The notes below the pieces were generated by a model. The model was not told the origin of the DNA. It saw nothing but the letters and a program-made list of their open reading frames with translations, and ran no database searches. A stretch of 9,348 bases of DNA. Origin: Deltaproteobacteria bacterium (GTDB taxonomy: Bacteria; Desulfobacterota_B; Binatia; UBA9968). The stretch lies in contig VBKY01000235.1 of assembly GCA_005879255.1 (NCBI GenBank), forward strand, positions 1-9,348. The letters are read 5' to 3'. Both the position numbers and the translations under genes were made by a program. Of this stretch, positions 5,334 through 9,348 are shown piece after piece. Positions within the stretch are counted from its first letter, which is position 1. Every line of letters starts with the position of its first letter.

Positions 5334-6416
5334 CTAATCCCTTATATCCTGCAAAAACCAGTCGGTAGGAATCTGCTGTCCGAGTCCCCGCCGTTTGGCT
5401 TCGCGCACGACGTAACCGGCGGTCGATGCGAATTGCAGGCCTTGAGTGCCGCTGTTGACGAAGAACGTCACCTGCTCCGCATCGGTTCGGCCTTTGAGTT
5501 TACCGGACATGATATCAGTAAGCAGTGGAAACTCCGCGGAAAAAATGTCGACTTTGGGATTCGCGATGCGCTTGATTTCTTCCGCATTGCCGGCGACCAC
5601 GGCAGCCTCGCCGCCGATACGCATTTGGCCCACGTCCAGGTTCAACGTTGGTCGCCCCATCTTGATGACCAAATCCGCTGACTTGACGATATCGGGATTC
5701 CATTCATTCGCCTTGACGCAGGTGAGATGCATGCCCGGTTCGATCCAGTCCGGGTCATTGACGACAACTTGAATCGAATCCGTGCAGGTGGCGACGATGT
5801 CACAGCCGCGGGCGGCTTCTTCCGGGCGTTCCACGGGCAGGACCTTGATCCCCAGCCTTTCAGCCATTTCGTTGGCATAGCTTTCACGGTTTTGCTTGGT
5901 TGGACTGTAAACTTTTACTTCGCGAATCTTGCGCACTTGATTAAAGGCGAGCAGGTAGGTGCGCGCCATGCCGCCGGCGCCATAGATGCCGACCACGCTC
6001 GAGTCTTCGCGCGACAAATACTTTGCGCCGAGCCCGGCGCAGCCGCCGACGCGCATATGCTGTATGATGCCATCGTTAATAATTGCCAAGGGCTCGCCAT
6101 TGCGCGTTGAAAAAACCATCACGACGCCGCAAAACGTTCCGGGCTCGATGCAATATTTTTCTACGGTCTTGCCTTCAGGCCATTCGAGCATGTCGGATTT
6201 CATTCGAATCGCAAAGGTCTCGAACGAACGGGAAGCGCCCTCCATCGTGCCCCAGCGGTACATTAACTTCGGATCGTCGTTGGGCACGAACAGATCGTAG
6301 CGGCCGCGATAGACCGCGCGCTCTTTGATGAGGTCGCGGTAGCCGATTTCGAGCGCCTCCATGCAACCCTTTATGTCCAGAATTTTCGCGACGGTTTGGT
6401 TGTCGATCAAAAGCAT
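5334..6416 (-). CDS. Ornithine cyclodeaminase/mu-crystallin family protein
   Basis: A 360-residue NAD(P)-binding enzyme of the family that includes ornithine cyclodeaminase, ketimine reductase (mu-crystallin) and archaeal alanine dehydrogenase. MLLIDNQTVAKIL at the start is the usual family N-terminus. INDGIIQHMRVGGCAGLGAKYLSRED, spanning 113-138, is the substrate-side region. VVGIYGAGGMART (141-153) is the dinucleotide-binding turn, and VKVYSPTK (167-174) follows it. PGMHLTCVKANEWNPDIV (227-244) occupies the place of the family's VGADxPGK segment, but the aspartate position reads Asn237. This argues against a true ornithine cyclodeaminase. The start at 6414-6416 has GGAG seven bases upstream, while an in-frame ATG at 6452 has none. 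It is first in the operon with the binding protein and aminotransferase, so it probably acts on an imino or amino acid linked to the imported compound. Reaction and cofactor preference are open. Confidence 0.85.
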   Translation of the reverse strand: MLLIDNQTVAKILDIKGCMEALEIGYRDLIKERAVYRGRYDLFVPNDDPKLMYRWGTMEGASRSFETFAIRMKSDMLEWPEGKTVEKYCIEPGTFCGVVMVFSTRNGEPLAIINDGIIQHMRVGGCAGLGAKYLSREDSSVVGIYGAGGMARTYLLAFNQVRKIREVKVYSPTKQNRESYANEMAERLGIKVLPVERPEEAARGCDIVATCTDSIQVVVNDPDWIEPGMHLTCVKANEWNPDIVKSADLVIKMGRPTLNLDVGQMRIGGEAAVVAGNAEEIKRIANPKVDIFSAEFPLLTDIMSGKLKGRTDAEQVTFFVNSGTQGLQFASTAGYVVREAKRRGLGQQIPTDWFLQDIRD

Positions 6417-6472
6417 GTTGCTTCTCCACTTCGAGACTGCTGGCGCAATCACGAAAATACCGGGATATCATT

Positions 6473-6485
6473 GCGACACAGTCGC
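6473..6485. promoter_or_regulatory. Short dyad GCGAC-ACA-GTCGC upstream of the operon
   Basis: Two 5-base arms around three bases, 57 bases before the first ATG of the three-gene operon. This suits a regulator site, but arms this short can arise by chance. I see no strong -35/-10 pair in 6417-6621. TTGCAT and AATAGC on the minus strand are the nearest and are weak. Confidence 0.2.
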
Positions 6486-6621
6486 TTCGCTAAGATGTTG
6501 ATGCTATTTCGTACAAGCGTGCTAAATGCAAGCTTGCTGCAACAAAACGCCGGCTACGGGCGGTGCTTGGAATTTTGCGGGAGAAACTTGCTGCGCGAGA
6601 CGAAAAATCGAATCCCGCGAT

Positions 6622-7065
6622 TTAGCCATCGAGTTCGGGTTTCGGCAGGGCGGCAAACGGAACACCTTCTTCGACGAGCTCTTTGGTTTCTTGCGTCGTC
6701 GCGGTGCCGTGGATGGGACGCTCGTCGGCTTTGCCCTTATGAATCTGGCGCGCTTCTTCGGCGAAACGCGGCCCGACGTCTTCGAAATTCTCCTTGACGT
6801 AATGATGCACGCGAATGAGCATCTCCTTGAATTCGGTGGGCGAAAGCGACGCTGCTGGTGTCGGCTCTGGTTTCTTCGCGGGCGGCGCAGGCTGTTCCTT
6901 CTTTACATGGACGGCGCAAGCGTGGGGCACTTTCTCGACCTTGGTCGTGCCGCAGGTCGGACAGGAGATGAGCTTCTTTTCCGCTTGCTTCTGGAAGTCC
7001 TCAAAGCTTGGAAACCAGCCCTCAAAGCCGTGTTTCTTTTTGCAGACAAGGTTGTAGATCACCAT
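6622..7065 (-). CDS. DUF1178 family protein with zinc-ribbon-like cysteines
   Basis: A 147-residue protein whose N-terminus (MVIYNLVCKKKHGFEGWFPS) is the DUF1178 signature. Cys8, His12, Cys35 and Cys38 (SCPTCGTTKVEKV) look like a small metal site. The family's function is not established. A proline/alanine/lysine linker (about 56-73) leads to a helical C-terminal domain (LSPTEFKEMLIRVHHYVKEN) and a conserved tail with FAEEARQIHKGKADERPIHG around 101-120. The start at 7063-7065 matches the family start. A longer reading from 7110 would begin upstream of the predicted promoter. There is no ribosome binding site, but a promoter places transcription start only a few bases before the ATG, so translation may be leaderless. 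A small inverted repeat AAATCG/CGATTT (6605-6623) overlaps the stop. It is a separate unit from the operon to its left. Confidence 0.85.
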   Translation of the reverse strand: MVIYNLVCKKKHGFEGWFPSFEDFQKQAEKKLISCPTCGTTKVEKVPHACAVHVKKEQPAPPAKKPEPTPAASLSPTEFKEMLIRVHHYVKENFEDVGPRFAEEARQIHKGKADERPIHGTATTQETKELVEEGVPFAALPKPELDG

Positions 7066-7075
7066 GGTTGAGTAA

Positions 7076-7104
7076 TGAATAAGATCACCGAGCTGGGTTG
7101 TCAA
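7076..7104 (-). promoter_or_regulatory. Candidate promoter for the DUF1178 gene
   Basis: On the minus strand a perfect TTGACA (7099-7104) is separated by 17 bases from TATTCA (7076-7081, 3 of 6 consensus). Transcription would start near 7069, about four bases before the ATG. This agrees with the absence of a ribosome binding site. Confidence 0.45.
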
Positions 7105-7146
7105 GAGCAAGCGAAATGCGGTCGTGGTTCAGTTTCGCAAACATTT

Positions 7147-7203
7147 GTAGGGGCGACCCCGCGTGGTCCGTCCCAGAGGGCAGACACAGGGGTCTGCCCC
7201 TAC
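7147..7203. repeat. 57-bp intergenic repeat with nested inverted repeats
   Basis: The element is bounded by GTAGGGGC (7147-7154) and its exact reverse complement GCCCCTAC (7196-7203). Inside, GGGCAGAC (7178-7185) pairs with GTCTGCCC (7192-7199) across six bases. The left half (GGGCGACC ... GGTCCGTCCC) is an imperfect second hairpin with one extra base. I recall closely similar GTAGGGGCGACCCC and GGGCAGACACAGGGGTCTGCCC units as common intergenic repeats in uncultured bacterial genomes. It is probably one degenerate member of a dispersed family, and no transposase is present. Confidence 0.75.
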
Positions 7204-7253
7204 GTGGAGAATCCTTCCTGATCGGAAGACCCCCGCCGATTCCCCGCAAAAGT

Positions 7254-7281
7254 TTGATGGAATAGACACTCGTGCTAAGAT
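7254..7281 (+). promoter_or_regulatory. Candidate near-leaderless promoter for the acyltransferase gene
   Basis: TTGATG (7254-7259, 4 of 6) and TAAGAT (7276-7281, 4 of 6) are 16 bases apart. The predicted transcription start falls at about 7287-7289, at the ATG itself. No ribosome binding site precedes that ATG. Confidence 0.35.
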
Positions 7282-7288
7282 CGCTTTT

Positions 7289-8431
7289 ATGACTGACGCC
7301 GTGAGTCTACGAATTGTTCAGAAGATCGCCGAGGTGCCACGCGAGCGTTGGGACGCTCTGGTGGACGGGGCGACGCCGTTCATGAAATGGGATTGGCTGG
7401 ATAGCTTGGAGCAGTCCGGTTGCGTCGATGAGCAGGCCGGCTGGTTGCCGCACCATGTCGTTGTCGAAAAGGCTGGGAATCTCATCGCTGCCTGTCCGAT
7501 GTATCTAAAGCTCCACAGCATGGGCGAGTTCGTCTTTGATTATGAATGGGCCGAAGCGGCGCATCGGGCGGGAATTCAATATTATCCGAAAATGCTGATC
7601 GGCGTTCCTTTTACTCCAGTGACGGGGAACCGGTTTCTCACCGCTGGAGGTGAGGAGCGCGGACAGCTGATTTCTTTCATGGGACAGGCGTTGGCGAAAA
7701 TCGCCGCCGACAACAAGATTTCTTCGGCCCATGTGAACTTTTGCCTGCCCGACGAGCGCGCGGCGCTGGAACGGGTCGGTTTCTTGCCGCGCACGGGCAT
7801 TCAATTTCACTGGCAAAATCGCGGTTTTAATTCATTCGAGGATTATCTGGCCAGCTTTCGTAGCGACCGGCGCAACAAGGTCAAACGCGAACGGCGTGAG
7901 ATGGCGCAACGCGGTATCACCATTCGCGCGTATGAAGGAACGGAGCTGACGCAGCAGCACCTGCGCACGATGTTCCGTCTCTACAAAGGCCATGTCGACA
8001 GACTTTATTATGGTCGCCAGTACCTGACGCAGAAACTCTTCGACGAATTGCATCGACGTTTCGCCGCCAACGTTTGCCTCATGCTCGCCGAGCGCGACGG
8101 CAAGATCATTGCCGGCACCTTTAACGTGCGTGATAACACCGCCCTGTACGGGCGCTATTGGGGCGCCTTCGAAGAGCATCCTTTCCTCCATTTTAATGTC
8201 TGTTACTACTCTGCTATCGAACACTCGATTCGCTTGGGCTTGGAGCGCTTCGAAGTCAAACAGCTGCGCGGTCTGGACCCCGAGCACACGACCAGCATGC
8301 ATTATTTCGTCGATGGCAAATTCCGCCGAGCGGTGCAACGCTTTTTGACTCAAGAACAAGAAATGATTCGGCGCAAGCGCGAAATGCTGCTCGATCAGAG
8401 CCAGCTTAAACGGGTCCCGGACGAACCTTAG
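7289..8431 (+). CDS. DUF482/COG3146 acyltransferase (GNAT/FemAB-like fold)
   Basis: A 380-residue cytoplasmic protein of the COG3146 family (Pfam peptidogalycan biosynthesis/recognition, DUF482), a two-GNAT-domain fold related to FemAB aminoacyltransferases. Recognisable family blocks are FMKWDWLDSLEQSG (31-44), GWLPHHVVVEKAGNL (51-65), FVFDYEWAEAAHRAG (81-95) with YYPKMLIGVPFTPVTG (98-113), GFLPRTGIQFHWQNRGF (164-180), RRNKVKRERREM (194-205), GRYWGAFEEHPFLHFNVCYY (288-307) and AIEHSIRLGLERFE (309-322). In family members I recall, the next segment reads close to GAQGEHKxxRG. Here it is shortened to VKQLRG followed by LDPEHTT, so the putative active-site segment diverges. The ATG at 7289 is preferred. 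The open frame runs back to 7163, but that part lies in the intergenic repeat. Biochemical activity is not established, and acyl or aminoacyl transfer is inferred from the fold. It is divergent from DUF1178, and 187 bases separate it from the next gene. Confidence 0.85.
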   Translation: MTDAVSLRIVQKIAEVPRERWDALVDGATPFMKWDWLDSLEQSGCVDEQAGWLPHHVVVEKAGNLIAACPMYLKLHSMGEFVFDYEWAEAAHRAGIQYYPKMLIGVPFTPVTGNRFLTAGGEERGQLISFMGQALAKIAADNKISSAHVNFCLPDERAALERVGFLPRTGIQFHWQNRGFNSFEDYLASFRSDRRNKVKRERREMAQRGITIRAYEGTELTQQHLRTMFRLYKGHVDRLYYGRQYLTQKLFDELHRRFAANVCLMLAERDGKIIAGTFNVRDNTALYGRYWGAFEEHPFLHFNVCYYSAIEHSIRLGLERFEVKQLRGLDPEHTTSMHYFVDGKFRRAVQRFLTQEQEMIRRKREMLLDQSQLKRVPDEP

Positions 8432-8485
8432 GAGCCCGATGAAAAAGGCCCATCTGCTTCGTTGCGCTTGATCCGCTCACTCAAG

Positions 8486-8555
8486 TTGGCTTATAGCATA
8501 TGGCCTATGGCATATGGGTTTCATCCGTACGCTATAAGCTATTAGCCATATGCCA
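8486..8555. repeat. AT-rich cluster of CATATG-containing inverted repeats
   Basis: GCTTATAGC (8489-8497) pairs with GCTATAAGC (8531-8539). TGGCATATGG (8508-8517) pairs exactly with CCATATGCCA (8546-8555). GCATATGGC (8496-8504) is also the reverse complement of GCCATATGC (8545-8553). The palindrome CATATG occurs three times. The overlapping arms allow alternative folds. No long T tract follows, so a standard terminator is unlikely. It may be a worn dispersed repeat or a regulator-binding cluster between the acyltransferase and the permease. Confidence 0.6.
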
Positions 8556-8572
8556 ATTAGCGCCTCGCTTTC

Positions 8573-8601
8573 TTGACACATCCGGAGCTTTCCATTAACG
8601 T
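8573..8601 (+). promoter_or_regulatory. Candidate promoter for the ABC permease gene
   Basis: A perfect TTGACA (8573-8578) is followed after 17 bases by TAACGT (8596-8601, 3 of 6). Transcription would start close to 8608, giving a leader of about 11 bases in which GGAG (8608-8611) serves as ribosome binding site. Confidence 0.35.
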
Positions 8602-8618
8602 CGGCGCGGAGTAAAGCC

Positions 8619-9348
8619 GTGAAATTTTCGTGGAAAAACGTCGCCGAGCCGGTGTTATTCTTCCTGGCGTTACTGGTGCTTTGGGAAATCCTCGTCGAAG
8701 TGATCAAAGTTCCCGCTTTTATCCTGCCGCCACCGCACGATCTGTGGACGGCGTTCATAAAAAAATTACCGATTCTCGGCAATCACGCGTTTATCACTTT
8801 TATTGAAGCCTTTGGCGGTTTTGTTTTGTCTTTGGTTTTTGGCGTTGGCTTCGCCATCTCGGTCGTCTACTCGCGCCATTTGCAAAACACGATCTATCCC
8901 TTGATCGTCATTCTCTACGCCATGCCCAAGAGCGCCTTCGCGCCGCTAATGGTGATCTGGGTCGGCTATGGTTTGTTCTCGAAGATCGCCATCGCGTTTT
9001 TGGTCGCGTTCTTTCCCGTCGTTGTCAACACGGTTGTCGGACTGAAAGAGGTCGAACCTGAGCTTTTAGAATTGGCGCGCATCAACCGTGGCTCGGATTG
9101 GGACGTGTTTAAGAAAATTCGCTTGCCCAACTCGTTACCCTATATGTTCGCCGGCATCAAAGTCGCCATCGTGCTATCAGTGACCGGCGCCATCGTCGCG
9201 GAATTCGTCGCTGCCAACGAGGGGTTGGGCTATTTAGTTCTGCAGGCCAACTATAGTTTGGACACCGCATTCGCGCTGGTGATTCTGCTCATTCTCGCGG
9301 TTCTGTCGTTGGGGCTGTTTTGGCTGGCGGAAATTTTACAGAGAAAGC
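8619..9348 (+). CDS. ABC transporter permease, NitT/TauT (SsuC/TauC) type, 3' end missing
   Basis: The first 243 codons of an inner-membrane permease that runs off the window and is close to the usual family length of about 250-270. A hydrophobic helix (about 11-28) precedes FILPPPHDLWTAF (34-46), the family's LPSP-type segment. Further membrane segments fall around 58-85, 92-115, 120-142, 176-198 and 216-240. The cytoplasmic EAA loop is plain: ELARINRGSDWDVFKKIRLP (151-170), with Gly158 and the I-x-L-P end, which docks on the ATPase. IVAEFVAANEGLGYLV (192-207) is the conserved stretch after it. The GTG start at 8619-8621 has GGAG seven bases upstream. The ATPase and any dedicated binding protein probably lie downstream of the window. 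The only binding protein seen here, at 4363-5310, belongs to the same transporter class but is on the other strand. Substrate is unknown within nitrate, taurine, sulfonate or aromatic-type ligands. Confidence 0.9.
   Translation, partial: MKFSWKNVAEPVLFFLALLVLWEILVEVIKVPAFILPPPHDLWTAFIKKLPILGNHAFITFIEAFGGFVLSLVFGVGFAISVVYSRHLQNTIYPLIVILYAMPKSAFAPLMVIWVGYGLFSKIAIAFLVAFFPVVVNTVVGLKEVEPELLELARINRGSDWDVFKKIRLPNSLPYMFAGIKVAIVLSVTGAIVAEFVAANEGLGYLVLQANYSLDTAFALVILLILAVLSLGLFWLAEILQRK

Noticed and set aside
6526..7071. Open frame of 181 codons on the + strand
   Set aside because: Antisense to DUF1178, whose N-terminal signature and cysteines are clear. The translation is arginine-rich shadow sequence.
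7832..8359. Open frame of 175 codons on the - strand
   Set aside because: Antisense to the DUF482 acyltransferase, with no recognisable motif of its own.
8486..8555. CRISPR array in the CATATG repeats
   Set aside because: The units are short, overlapping and inverted, with no regular spacers and no cas genes nearby.
8477..8782. Open frame of 101 codons on the - strand
   Set aside because: It overlaps the start of the ABC permease and the intergenic repeats, and has no ribosome binding site or known motif.

Overview
The window looks like chromosomal DNA from an uncultured, free-living Gram-negative bacterium with moderate GC. The gene mix resembles uncultured deltaproteobacteria-like soil and sediment lineages such as Binatota/Desulfobacterota. 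That placement is inference from gene content and would need a phylogeny. It includes a NitT/TauT-type transporter permease, an NMT1-like binding protein, an ornithine cyclodeaminase-family enzyme, a class IV aminotransferase, DUF899, DUF1178 and a DUF482 (COG3146) acyltransferase. No phage, transposase, CRISPR, tRNA or rRNA signal was found.

Layout. Positions 1-156 (-) hold the first 52 codons of a DUF899 thioredoxin-like protein, followed by a non-coding stretch to 591. Positions 592-2795 (-) carry a secreted beta-helix-like repeat protein, an alpha/beta hydrolase, a possible 58-aa ORF and a small membrane-anchored protein. A 373-bp divergent intergenic region with two inverted repeats separates these from a 55-aa single-pass membrane protein (+) ending at 3336. 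Positions 3351-6416 (-) form a tight three-gene operon. In transcription order it encodes an ornithine cyclodeaminase/mu-crystallin family protein, an NMT1/SsuA-type periplasmic binding protein and a PLP class IV aminotransferase resembling D-amino acid aminotransferase. DUF1178 (-) and a DUF482 acyltransferase (+) then diverge, with a 57-bp nested inverted repeat between them. The DNA from about 8486 to 8555 is full of CATATG-containing inverted repeats. From 8619 (+) a NitT/TauT-family ABC permease runs off the window.

How the genes work together. The three-gene operon is best read as uptake and processing of an unknown small nitrogen compound, probably an amino acid, imino acid or amine. 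The binding protein has no permease or ATPase beside it and may use transporter subunits encoded elsewhere, possibly including the permease at 8619. The cyclodeaminase-like protein lacks the usual GxD motif of true ornithine cyclodeaminases, so its reaction is open. The other genes are single-function or uncharacterised. Nothing amounts to a clear new multi-gene system. The points most worth following are the odd enzyme/binding-protein operon, the small overlooked ORF, the intergenic repeats and apparent near-leaderless promoters.
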